Shown in pieces: positions 15,376-23,492 of a DNA stretch of 25,161 bases; within the stretch, counting starts at the first letter, position 1; the number at the start of each line of letters is the position of its first letter. The stretch covers positions 1-25,161 of the forward strand of contig DAIRGS010000075.1 in NCBI GenBank assembly GCA_036794395.1, read 5' to 3'. The notes beneath the pieces were generated by a model. The model saw only the letters and a list, made by a program, of their open reading frames with translations. It ran no database searches and was not told the DNA's origin. This DNA comes from DASXMX01 sp036794395. Its GTDB lineage: Bacteria; Planctomycetota; Phycisphaerae; Tepidisphaerales; Tepidisphaeraceae. The position numbers and the translations under genes are program-made.

Positions 15376-18146
15376 TCACGCCGCCAGCGCCGGGGATTGT
15401 TCGGCCGGAAGTTCCAGGATGAATGTGGCGCCCGCCTGCGCGCCGGCACTCGTAGCTTTCAGCGAGCCTCCCATGCTCTTGGCCGCGACCGCGGCACTAT
15501 GAAGGCCGTACCCGTGCCCACCTTCTCGTCGGGTGAATCCGTGCTCAAAGATCCGGGGCAGGTCCTCTGTTGAGATCCCGATGCCCGTGTCTACGATCTC
15601 AACGAAACCCCCACCTGCCGGAGTCTTTCCAATGTTGATGCACACACGTTTTTCCTGGGCTGAGCCGGCGATCACGGCCCACTTCGCGTTGCTGATCAGA
15701 TTGACAATGATCTGAAGGACTTTGTGACGGTCCACCGTGATCGTCGGGACTTCCTGGTATTGGCGCTCCACCTTAACCTGATGGCGATCCAGCGCGATCA
15801 GGTTGACCCTGATGGCATCCTCCGCCAATTCACGCAGATCGACTTGCTCGCGCAGCGCCGATGCCGATGCGAAGGATTGCTGAGTGCTGATGATCTGTTT
15901 GATGTGGTCGACGTTCTTGGTCAACGACGCCAACTCGCCAAGCACGTCCTGTTGTTCAGCGGCAAGAGTGTCGGAAAGCTTCAGCAGGTAGCCCGGAAGT
16001 TGCTTGCCGCGTTCGTCCTGGGTCAAGAATTCCGCCAGGTTCGCCTCATGCTGGCGAATCATCGCCGTCGCGCCGGCGAGGCCGGCGGCTCGGGACTTTC
16101 TCACCTTGCCTTCCACTACCGACGCCGAGACGTTCACGCTGTTCAGCACGTTACCAACGTTATGCAGGACCCCGATCGCGACTTCGGCCATCCCCGCCTG
16201 CCACGCTGCATCCACCAGTTTCTTATGCGCACTCTCGAGTTCCGCGGTCCGGTCCATCACGCGTTGCTCAAGGCTGGCGTTGATCTCCTCAAGCTCGCGG
16301 CGTGCCTTGCGGAGTCCTTCGCGCGCCCCGTCAAGGCCGCATGCGGCCCGCTTCACTTCCTCCTGCATGGTGTTGAAACTCTCGGCCATCTGTCCGACCT
16401 CGTCTCGGCTGTGCACGAGCACGGGCCGAATGTCCACACGGGCATGTGCCGCATCCAGATTCCCGGCCGCCAGGGCCTCCATTGCTTTGGAGAAATCCGC
16501 CAGGGTGCCCTCGGCCAGAGCGCGGGCCGAGTTTCGCACCTCGACCGCCGAATGCGCGATCATTCCGGGCAGCACCAGCCCGACCGTGATCGTCAGCAGC
16601 GCAACTATTACGAAAATATCCTCGAGAGCCGCGATCATCGGGGTACCGTGTGCGCCGGCGCTATGCACTGCCAGCAGATAGCCGGCGCCGTCGAAGACCA
16701 ATACGAGCATCATCGCGCCCGTCAGCTTTACGTGCAGTGAATGGGGAACGCCTTTGCTGCCGGCCTTGCGGTGATCGCTCCATTTGCGCCAGGCGTAGAG
16801 AATCGAACCGGAATAGGCGAGGCCAATGCCAAGAATTACAGTCCGCAATCCGAACTGCTCGAAGCCCAGGATAGTTGAAATGCCCCAGCCCAAAGCGGCT
16901 ATGAGGCCCAGCATGATCGTCCCTCTGGGGGCACGATAGAGCCGGGGATGGTCCGGCATGTCCTTTCGGAGCAGCCAAACCGCGACGCTCGGAAGCGAAA
17001 TGCCAATCAAGTAAGTGAAATTGGCGGCGGCGATGAACCAGATGGGATCATTGATTAGAACACCGCCCATCGCCAATGCCGCCGTAAAACCGATCGCCAC
17101 CCACGGTGCGTCGGTTCTTTTCATTCGCAAAGAGAAACATTCAGGGAGCAGCCCGTCATCAGCGAGCTGCGACAAAGTGCGGCAGACGCCGGTGAGTGGC
17201 GCGATCGTGCCGTGGAACATATTGAACATCATGAACCCCGTCGCTGCCGCGCGGGCCGCGCCGCCAAACAGGGGACCAAACGTGGGGCCCAGCGTCTGGG
17301 CCAGGTCGCCGGCCATCGCATCGGATCCAATTGTTCCCAGCCAGACGATCGGCAACACCAGGAAATAGAGGGTCGCCATCACCGCGCTGGCGAACATCGC
17401 GCGCGGCACGTTGCGCCCCGCGTCGCGAGTCTCACCAACGTGGCACACCGCCGCCTCGAACGCAGGCGCCGCAAAACCGACCAGATAAAGCCCGGCCATC
17501 GCGCTGGTGACTTTGCCAAACCAGCCGCCGAACGGCACCACCAGATGGAAACTTATCGCCTGGTGCCAATCCATTTTCCCCGCCCAAACGGGTATCACCG
17601 CCGACAGGAATGCCAAACCCGCTGAAACGACCCCGATCGGGATCGTCAATCGCGTAATCCATTTCACGCCGCAAAGATTGACAAACGTAAAAAATGCAAT
17701 GATTGCGCATGCCAATACAGATGTTGGCACGGATGGAAGGAACCAACTCTGGATCGCGGAGGCCGACAACATCGCGCAGAGACCACAGGTTGGTACCCAG
17801 CCCCACCAGTAGGCAATGCCCGTCAGGTTGCCGAGGATCGGAGCGTAGGGCGAAACGCCTCGCCGCACGTGGCGGCAATTCCCCCGACGCGATCGGGCCA
17901 CATCAGCACGAGTTCCGTCCAGCCCGGTGCCGCCATCCAACTGAGCACGAGCCCGGCGGCGAGACAAATCACAGCGAAGGAACCTTGACCGGGAATGCTT
18001 CCCTGCCCGGCGATCAGCGCGCCAACAAGGAACAGCATTTGATTGCTGCCGCCCATTGCCAGCGCGGTCGCACCCAGCCAACCCATCACGCGAGGGTGCT
18101 TGCGATCAATAACAACGTTCTGCGTAATGGTGGATGCGTCGTTCAT
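15376..18146 (-). CDS. APC-type permease fused to HAMP and histidine kinase (frameshifted)
   Basis: The N-terminal ~430 residues resemble an amino acid-polyamine-organocation (APC) permease: many hydrophobic helices, early GWLGATALAMGGSNQM, and GFAAPAFEAA ... GETRDAGRNVPRAM, a typical APC loop. Another membrane pair leads to a HAMP-like linker (ALAEGTLADFSKAMEALAAG ... EVGQMAESFNTM), a coiled coil and a kinase core. The phospho-accepting H is in GVLHNVGNVLNSV, with N-box NLISNAKWA, DTGIGIS and GHGYGLHSAA. The architecture recalls SLC5-kinase fusions such as CbrA, but with an APC module. The reading frame is broken: 18146-17853 and 17852-15376 lie in different frames, and one extra T in the TTT at 17855-17853 would restore EAFSPYAPILGNL. 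I chose ATG 18146 (MNDASTIT); ATG 18167 is also open. It is either a sequencing error or a recent null allele. Confidence 0.82.
17853..17855 (-). other. Frameshift site in the permease-kinase gene
   Basis: Upstream of this TTT the minus strand encodes MWPDRVGGIAATCGEAF in one frame. Downstream it encodes SPYAPILGNLTGIAYWWGW in the -1 frame. Adding one T joins them smoothly. No slippery heptamer is present, so programmed frameshifting is unlikely. Confidence 0.7.
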
Positions 18147-18213
18147 AATTGGTGTGCCCCGTTTCATCTAACGGGACTATCGTCGCATCTCAATACTTAC
18201 TTTGGGCAAATCC

Positions 18214-18255
18214 CAAAAACGACAAAATGGGGCCTCCGCATTGCGGAGGCCCCAT
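18214..18255 (-). terminator. Rho-independent terminator of msrAB
   Basis: A perfect hairpin with 14-bp arms (18227-18240 against 18242-18255, one central base) is followed on the minus strand by TTTTGTCGTTTTT. It lies 33 bp after the msrAB stop codon and before the permease-kinase start, so it separates the two transcripts. Confidence 0.85.
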
Positions 18256-18288
18256 CGTCAGCCGTAAATCAGTTTCTTCTTCTACCGC

Positions 18289-19440
18289 CTATTTTAGCCC
18301 CGCCGCCGGCTGCGTCATCGGCTTGGCATTCACCGCCAGATCCAACACCGCCGAGTTCATGCAATACCGCTTACCCGTCGGAGCCGGCCCATCGTTAAAC
18401 GCATGCCCCAGGTGCGACAAGCACTGCGAGCACAGCACTTCCGTCCGCTCCATCCCATGCGATCCATCGGTCTTCTCAATCATCGCCCCTGCCGTGAGCG
18501 GCTGATAAAAGCTCGGCCAGCCCGTCCCTGATTCAAACTTTGTTTTCGCGTCAAACAGTTCCTGCCCGCACACCGCGCAATGGTAAACGCCGGGACGATG
18601 ATCGTTCCAATACTTGCCCGTGAACGCGCGCTCGGTGCCCGCCTGGCGGGCGATTGCGTACTGCTCAGGAGTCAGCTTTGCGCGAAGCTCCGCGTCGGTC
18701 AGGGCCTTCCAATGGCTGGTTCCACATGAGGCGTTGGGATCATTTGGATCGCAAGCCGCGGCTGATTTGTCGGCTTCGATCCGGGCGGCGGCGGCATCCT
18801 TGGCCAGCTTGGTGTGAACGGTGGAAACGCCGGTATGGCAGGACTCGGCAGTCCCCTGCTTCTCAAAGTATTGCTGGTGATATTCCTCAGCCGTGTAAAA
18901 TTTTCCCGCTGGGACGATCTGGGTCACAACTTTTCCGCGGAACACGTGCGACCCATCCACTTCGGCTTTTGAGTCATTGGCGATTTTCTGCTGGGCTGGG
19001 TCGTAAAAGAAAATGGCTGAGCGGTATTGGGTGCCGACATCGGGTCCCTGGCGGTCCAACGTCGTGGGGTCGTGTGCGGTCCAGAACGTATCCAGCAGTT
19101 CGCCGTAGCTCACCTTGGTGGGGTCGTAGGTTACTTCGACGGCTTCCGCGTGACCCGTTTCATCCGTGCAGACCTGTTTGTACGTCGGATCCTGGGTTTG
19201 ACCGCCGATATATCCCACGCGGGTGGAGACGACGCCATCGACCTTTCGAAACGCCGTTTCGACGCCCCAGAAACACCCTGCCGCGAACGTTGCCTTTTCA
19301 GTTTTCACGTTTGTATTTCCACTTGGTCGAGTTGTTGGAACCGCATTGTCGCCGAACGCCCGGGCGTTTTGGAGCGCCCATCGCGCCAGGATGATAACGG
19401 CGACCGTCAGAACACCCCCAAGAATGATCCGCTGCACCAT
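18289..19440 (-). CDS. msrAB: Membrane-anchored MsrA-MsrB methionine sulfoxide reductase fusion
   Basis: The protein reduces both S- and R-methionine sulfoxide and so repairs oxidised proteins. Residues 1-30 form a hydrophobic signal or anchor helix (IILGGVLTVAVIILARWAL), which suggests action outside the cytoplasmic membrane. The MsrA domain (about 47-205) has the catalytic GCFWG with C56 and the YRSAIFF and EEYHQQYFEK regions. The MsrB domain (about 242-370) has zinc pairs C288/C291 and C337/C340, GTGWPSFY, HLGHAFNDGP and the catalytic RYCMNS with C360. A Cys-containing linker (about 206-240) might supply resolving cysteines. The ATG is preceded by AGGAG at good spacing. A strong terminator follows. 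The order MsrA-MsrB is the common one, and the 383-residue length fits a fusion plus anchor. Confidence 0.95.
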   Translation of the reverse strand: MVQRIILGGVLTVAVIILARWALQNARAFGDNAVPTTRPSGNTNVKTEKATFAAGCFWGVETAFRKVDGVVSTRVGYIGGQTQDPTYKQVCTDETGHAEAVEVTYDPTKVSYGELLDTFWTAHDPTTLDRQGPDVGTQYRSAIFFYDPAQQKIANDSKAEVDGSHVFRGKVVTQIVPAGKFYTAEEYHQQYFEKQGTAESCHTGVSTVHTKLAKDAAAARIEADKSAAACDPNDPNASCGTSHWKALTDAELRAKLTPEQYAIARQAGTERAFTGKYWNDHRPGVYHCAVCGQELFDAKTKFESGTGWPSFYQPLTAGAMIEKTDGSHGMERTEVLCSQCLSHLGHAFNDGPAPTGKRYCMNSAVLDLAVNAKPMTQPAAGLK

Positions 19441-19529
19441 TCGATGCTCCTGTTGTTTAGTCGAAACCAGAAGATTTGTCGGCCAGAGGCGGTCGGCCTG
19501 ACGAACATTCCGGCCCTTCAGAAGCCATC

Positions 19530-19919
19530 TTAGGAATTGTGCCGGCGAATTTCCCCACCTGCCTTGTTTGCCGCGGCTTCGAGGAGCTTCACGTTGCGCA
19601 CATTCGCTTTAAACGCGATATCGAACAGGTCCCCCACCACCGGCACCACGCCGCCCGCCCACTCGACCGCCAGATTTAAAGCCATCTGCGCTTGAACTTT
19701 ATTCCCAAGCCGATGCCGACGGGCGACATACAGCGGATACAGTCCAAGCACCGCTCCCATTGTGTCACCGGCCACGGGGATCAGTCCCAAGAGCCCTTCA
19801 AGCCCAAAGCGAATTCCGCCAACGTGGAACTGCGTATCCAAAAGTTTGGCCAATTGACGCGCACGATTTAAGTCTTTTTGAAGATCAGGTTTTGACATTG
19901 AAAGCATGCTATTTGTCAT
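19530..19919 (-). CDS. DUF4112 family protein
   Basis: The 129-residue protein matches the DUF4112 pattern: a charged helix (LNRARQLAKLLDTQFHVGG), then two related membrane-like hydrophobic hairpins with the repeated IPVAGD (about 57-62) and VPVVGD (about 102-107) motifs, and FKANVRN near the end. The family is widespread in bacteria and without known function; the hydrophobic repeats suggest a membrane-associated protein. Three Met codons (residues 1, 5, 8) could each serve as start and no strong ribosome binding site decides. It lies 89 bp upstream of msrAB on the same strand and may or may not be co-transcribed. Confidence 0.8.
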   Translation of the reverse strand: MTNSMLSMSKPDLQKDLNRARQLAKLLDTQFHVGGIRFGLEGLLGLIPVAGDTMGAVLGLYPLYVARRHRLGNKVQAQMALNLAVEWAGGVVPVVGDLFDIAFKANVRNVKLLEAAANKAGGEIRRHNS

Positions 19920-20066
19920 ACTAACAGTGCGGATGAGGGGGCGTCGGGTTCATTATAATCGCCTCGTCGAATTAGACCTGGAACTTCTGTAGAACTTGAT
20001 AGCATCCTGCGGTCGAAGGGCATACGCTATGATACGTCGAACACGGATTGGACAGGGAAGGGCACC

Positions 20067-20321
20067 ATGGAAAAGGGCTTAAAGAAGCGTATTGATAAAT
20101 TACTTGCTGATTCGGAACTTGCTGTTGATGAAACCGCAAATGGATTGATGGATCGAGGGGATTTTCGCCACTTCATCTCTGAGTTTATTGAAACAACTCG
20201 CGTTTTGCTCGAGCAATGCGACGAGCTTGAGCGCGAGCGAGATGCTTCGACTTCCCGGCTTCAGCGGAAATCGCATCTTGGTGTGATCGAGCCGATGAGT
20301 TCGCTTCTGGCACCGACTTAA
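20067..20321 (+). CDS. Small hypothetical protein
   Basis: The 84-residue product is acidic to neutral and mostly helical: KGLKKRIDKLLADSELAVDE, then FRHFISEFIETTRVLLEQCDELERERD, which is a likely amphipathic or coiled-coil helix. No membrane segment or known motif is present, and I do not recognise a family. Codon use looks like real coding sequence and AGGG lies just before the ATG. A TATGAT at 20028-20033 with a poor -35 may be its promoter. It stands alone on the plus strand between the DUF4112 gene and a MITE-like repeat. Confidence 0.6.
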   Translation: MEKGLKKRIDKLLADSELAVDETANGLMDRGDFRHFISEFIETTRVLLEQCDELERERDASTSRLQRKSHLGVIEPMSSLLAPT

Positions 20322-20336
20322 CCCAGGTTCATTTAG

Positions 20337-20512
20337 CCCGGATTATTCACCGCAGAGGCGCGGAGGACGCAGAGAATTCGGAAGCCGCAATACCTTACCA
20401 TGCAAAATCGCAAATGAGTTTGTCGCGCACATTGCGCAACTTACACATCCGATTCCTCTGGTGCTTTCTCTGCGATCTCTGCGACTCCGCGGTGAATCCT
20501 GAATTTTCCGGG
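20337..20512. repeat. ~176 bp MITE-like element with imperfect terminal inverted repeats
   Basis: The left end (cccgga, then ttcaccgcagaggcgcgg and acgcagagaa) is the imperfect reverse complement of the right end (ttctctgcgatctctgcg, actccgcggtgaa and tccggg). The middle shows no coding potential. Related caccgc(g/a)gag sequences are a known type of dispersed repeat in planctomycete genomes. The 346-bp gap between the small gene and the LEPR-XLL-type gene holds only this element and the terminator at 20584. Confidence 0.6.
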
Positions 20513-20583
20513 TTAGCCCCGCGTTGCCCGTCCCGCAAACCTGCGTCCCTATCGATGCGCCGTCCCTTCTTAAACCGGCGGAT

Positions 20584-20627
20584 AAAATAAAAAGCGCGAA
20601 GACGGCCTGGGGAGAAGCCGCCTCGCG
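20584..20627 (-). terminator. Rho-independent terminator of the LEPR-XLL-type gene
   Basis: On the minus strand a hairpin of about 11 bp with one bulge (20617-20627 pairing with 20595-20606) is followed by GCTTTTTATTTTAT. It lies 41 bp after the stop codon at 20668. Confidence 0.7.
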
Positions 20628-20667
20628 TGGGTGGGGAACAGTCTGTACGCGCCAGATGTTTAACTGG

Positions 20668-22305
20668 CTACCGATGCCCAAATCCGTGTCCGCCGAATCC
20701 GCCGCCCGGCCCGCGATGGCCAAAGCCCCCGCCGCCATCGCCAAATCCGAAATGATCGCCGCCTCCACCGGCGGGCGATGAAACTGCGGCACCGGTTTTG
20801 TCCACCGTGATTTCGGACGTGGTGCCGTTGGTGTTGGTGAGATCGACGGTGTAGGTCGAGGTGCCGTCGAGCGTTCGCACAAGAACAGCCTGTGTTGCAG
20901 CTAAGGTGGTTCCGGAAGGCGCTAGCGCCTGGATCGCGGCGGCGATGGCTTTGTCGTTGGCCGGTCCGTTTTCAAGCTGGCCGAAGGTGATTTGTTGATT
21001 CCCAGCCGGCAGGCCCGCGGCATCAACCGTGATCCGATCGCCCCATCCCCGGCCAAAGCCCCAGATGGATGTATCGGTGTTCAAATTTAGGCTGTAGTAG
21101 CTGGTGTTGGCGCCAAGCGTCAGAACATAAACAGTTTGCGACGAATCGATTGTCGTTCCCGACGGGGCGATCGCCTGGAGGCCGGCTTGCACAGCTGCCG
21201 GCGCTGCGCCGAAGGTTGTGGTGGTGGCCGAGGGCGTTGACGCGGTCACTGCCGCGCCGCTGGAGTCGACGCTGATGGTTGTTGAGGTTCCGTTGCTTAT
21301 GAGGGTAACCGAGTAGGTTGTTGCTCCATTGAAAGTGTGAACCCGCACGTCCTGGGTACCGGCGATTGTGACTCCGGACGGGGCCAGGTTTGCCAAGCCG
21401 CTGGCGATGCCTTGGTCATTCGAAGAGCCTGCCTGTAGCTGGCTGAACAGGACCACTTCTTCGCCGGCCGGGAGCCCGTTCTGATCTACTGTGATCCGCT
21501 CATCGTGAGATATCACGCCGGCGAGTTTCACCGAATAAAGCGTGGTTGTTGCGTTTAGTTTTTGAAGGGTAACGGTTGTTGAAGGGTCGATGGTGGCGCC
21601 ACTAGGCGCAATTGCCTGCAAGCCATTGCGAACGGCGGATGTTGCGGCGCTAAATAAAATGGTGTTGGCAGCCGCGGGCATGTGGCCGTTGCCCGAGCTT
21701 ACGACGGCACCGGTGGAATCGACCGTGATCTTTGTCACGGTGCCATTCGAATTGCTCACACTCACTGAGAAATTCGTGGTTCCATCGCGGCCCGTGCGAA
21801 CCACCACATTTTGAGTGCCGCCGATTGTTACGCCGGATGGGGCCAGGCCCTGGAGGGCTGTTGCGATAGCCGCATCATTGGCCGGCCCATTTTGCAGTTG
21901 CCCGAACGTGATGCGCTCGTTGCCGGCGGGCAGGCCATTTTCATCCACGCTCAGCCGCGTGCCTGATGAGGAATTGCTGCCGCTCAATTTGACGGAATAA
22001 ATGCTGCTGGTTGAGTTCAAAGTCCGCACGTAGACATTCTGAGTGGCATCGATCGTTGTGCCCGAGGGGGCAATCGCCTGAAGCCCGGCCTGAACCACCG
22101 CGGGGGCGGCGCTGAATTGAATGGGCTGAAGTGATGCCGCCTGGGTTGAGTTTGAATGCCGAAGCGTGGCAGCGCTGGCGGCAAGCAAGTGACTGGCCGA
22201 CAAAAGACGTCGATCTTCCAGCCCCTCAACTACGGCATGGGCCATCAGTGAGTTGGCTTCGATGGTCCTCTGAGCTTCCCTGGAAAACAATTTGCCAAAC
22301 ACCAT
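20668..22305 (-). CDS. LEPR-XLL-type exported protein with six PepSY-like repeats
   Basis: The 545-residue protein carries near its N-terminus VEGLEDRRLLSA (27-37), a variant of the LEPR-XLL motif that marks many large exported or surface proteins of planctomycetes. The body consists of three ~140-residue units, each made of two related ~70-residue halves. Each half runs as a helix (AAVQAGLQAIAPSGTTID or NDAAIATALQGLAPSGVTI), strands (VYVRTLN...YSVKL) and ITVD.xG.P/V. This helix-then-strands pattern, with 'LP..V..al....pg..i' and 'eitvda.G', resembles PepSY-like domains, which is an inference. The C-terminal ~35 residues are Gly/His-rich (GFGHRGPGGGFGGHGFGHR). GGAGG lies only 3 nt before ATG 22305, so the adjacent GTG at 22302 may be the true start. 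Likely extracellular; function unknown. Confidence 0.8.
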   Translation of the reverse strand: MVFGKLFSREAQRTIEANSLMAHAVVEGLEDRRLLSASHLLAASAATLRHSNSTQAASLQPIQFSAAPAVVQAGLQAIAPSGTTIDATQNVYVRTLNSTSSIYSVKLSGSNSSSGTRLSVDENGLPAGNERITFGQLQNGPANDAAIATALQGLAPSGVTIGGTQNVVVRTGRDGTTNFSVSVSNSNGTVTKITVDSTGAVVSSGNGHMPAAANTILFSAATSAVRNGLQAIAPSGATIDPSTTVTLQKLNATTTLYSVKLAGVISHDERITVDQNGLPAGEEVVLFSQLQAGSSNDQGIASGLANLAPSGVTIAGTQDVRVHTFNGATTYSVTLISNGTSTTISVDSSGAAVTASTPSATTTTFGAAPAAVQAGLQAIAPSGTTIDSSQTVYVLTLGANTSYYSLNLNTDTSIWGFGRGWGDRITVDAAGLPAGNQQITFGQLENGPANDKAIAAAIQALAPSGTTLAATQAVLVRTLDGTSTYTVDLTNTNGTTSEITVDKTGAAVSSPAGGGGDHFGFGDGGGGFGHRGPGGGFGGHGFGHR

Positions 22306-22566
22306 CCACCTCCGCGGAACAAGTTCTACAACCTCTGGACAGCATCCCTCTATCGAAAGACAGTTTCGTTCAGGCTGGTTTTTCTTCCGAGGAAATCTGC
22401 GAAACCCTTTTTAGTTCGATTGCGACTTCCGACACCACTACCGGCCAATTGCCGGGAGTCGGCTGGCGGAAGAGCCGCATGGTCGGATACCAGGGCCAAT
22501 CAGCACGATTCTGCCACCAGAAACAACCCGGAACGTCACCGACATCCACTGCCGGAACACATTCTG

Positions 22567-23187
22567 TTACTGGCGCACGGCGGCGACTGCGTAAAACGGC
22601 CGGCCTTCGCGACGATACTTGCGCTCGAAATTGGTTCCGACAAATTCGCCCTCGTTGGCGGAGCCGGGCCGGTTGTAATCGATCACTGTTAGGCTTGATG
22701 CTTTCACGACTGATTCAATTTGTTCGAAGTATTCTTTGTGATCGGTGACGATCTGAAGACGGCCGCCCGGCTGGAGGATGCGCTCGGCCTGCTTCAGGAA
22801 AGGCGGCTGAACAAGGCGACGCTTATGGTGCCGCGCCTTGGGCCAGGGGTCGGGGAAGTAGACGTGCAGGACGGATAAGCTCGCGTCGGGAACGAACTCA
22901 GCTAAAAAATATCCAGCTTCAGCTCGAACGGTTCGGGTGTTCAGGCAGTTGTTTCGCCGGAGGCGGTCGCTTGCGTAGCGCCAATACCAGCGAGCCCATT
23001 CGATGCCGAAGAAGTGGACATCTGGCCGGGCGAGGGATTGTTCTTTCAGGAACGTGCCCTTGCCCATTCCAATTTCCAGCTCAACTGGGGCGATGCTTCC
23101 AAACACTTCCGCCCAGTTAAGGGGCTTGGGCAGCTGTTCCACATCCAGCCCGATGGGTTCCACAATTAATTCATGATCTACCTGCAT
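22567..23187 (-). CDS. trmB: tRNA (guanine-N7-)-methyltransferase
   Basis: TrmB transfers a methyl group from S-adenosylmethionine to N7 of guanine 46 in tRNA. The 206-residue protein has the SAM-binding motif VELEIGMGKGTFL (about 35-47), FFGIEWARWYWRYASDRL, the diagnostic VYFPDPWPKARHHKRRLVQ (about 109-127), the GGRLQIVTDHKEY region and the C-terminal TNFERKYRREGRPFY motif that binds substrate. All hallmarks of TrmB are present and the length is typical. No clear ribosome binding site precedes the ATG. The 261 bp between it and the LEPR-XLL-type gene contain no gene I can support, so the regions are probably separate transcripts. Confidence 0.95.
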   Translation of the reverse strand: MQVDHELIVEPIGLDVEQLPKPLNWAEVFGSIAPVELEIGMGKGTFLKEQSLARPDVHFFGIEWARWYWRYASDRLRRNNCLNTRTVRAEAGYFLAEFVPDASLSVLHVYFPDPWPKARHHKRRLVQPPFLKQAERILQPGGRLQIVTDHKEYFEQIESVVKASSLTVIDYNRPGSANEGEFVGTNFERKYRREGRPFYAVAAVRQ

Positions 23188-23293
23188 GTGGGGGCGATTC
23201 TATCGTTTTCGCATCCTGGGGTGTGAGCCTGGCCGCGGCGAAAGTTCCCCCGGCCCAAGGGCTATCACATATGACCCCTCCGACGCAAAAAAT

Positions 23294-23363
23294 GGGAGCG
23301 CGAGGCTCCTGCCGAGCTTGTGCTTGATCGAAAAACGCGGCTCGGCAGGAGCCTCGCACTCCC
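23294..23363. repeat. Inverted repeat hairpin, 24-bp arms with one mismatch
   Basis: 23294-23317 pairs with 23340-23363 (one mismatch) around a 22-nt loop. The arms contain gaggctcctgccgagc and its complement. It lies in the 305-bp gap between the divergent trmB and NfeD genes. It has no T-tract and resembles a dispersed REP-type element rather than a terminator. Nothing else in the gap looks like a gene. Confidence 0.7.
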
Positions 23364-23463
23364 GCTCAACGCAGATGCGATTGCCCTGCCCCCGGCCCCC
23401 CGAAACTCATGCGGTCAAATCCGCTGCCAAACTTATAGCTCGCTTTAACCGCCGAACACTCTA

Positions 23464-23469
23464 TATAAT
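23464..23469 (+). promoter_or_regulatory. -10 box candidate for the NfeD-family gene
   Basis: TATAAT lies 24 bp before the ATG at 23493. No good -35 is seen at 16-18 bp spacing, so this is a partial promoter call. Confidence 0.45.
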
Positions 23470-23492
23470 CATCTTGATTCGAGCGGCGGCCT

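Noticed and set aside
15724..16740. 338-codon open frame on the plus strand
   Set aside because: Antisense shadow of the histidine kinase part of the permease-kinase gene; His/Arg/Gln-rich with no domain pattern.
17840..17870. Programmed -1 frameshift in the permease-kinase
   Set aside because: There is no slippery heptamer or clear downstream stimulatory structure; a missing base explains it better.
18214..18255. Plus-strand terminator
   Set aside because: The hairpin is symmetric, but only the minus strand has a T-tract after it, and the gene ending just upstream is on the minus strand.
20584..20781. Plus-strand ORF 20524-20781
   Set aside because: Overlaps the terminator and the 3' end of the LEPR-XLL-type gene, whose repeats prove the minus-strand frame.
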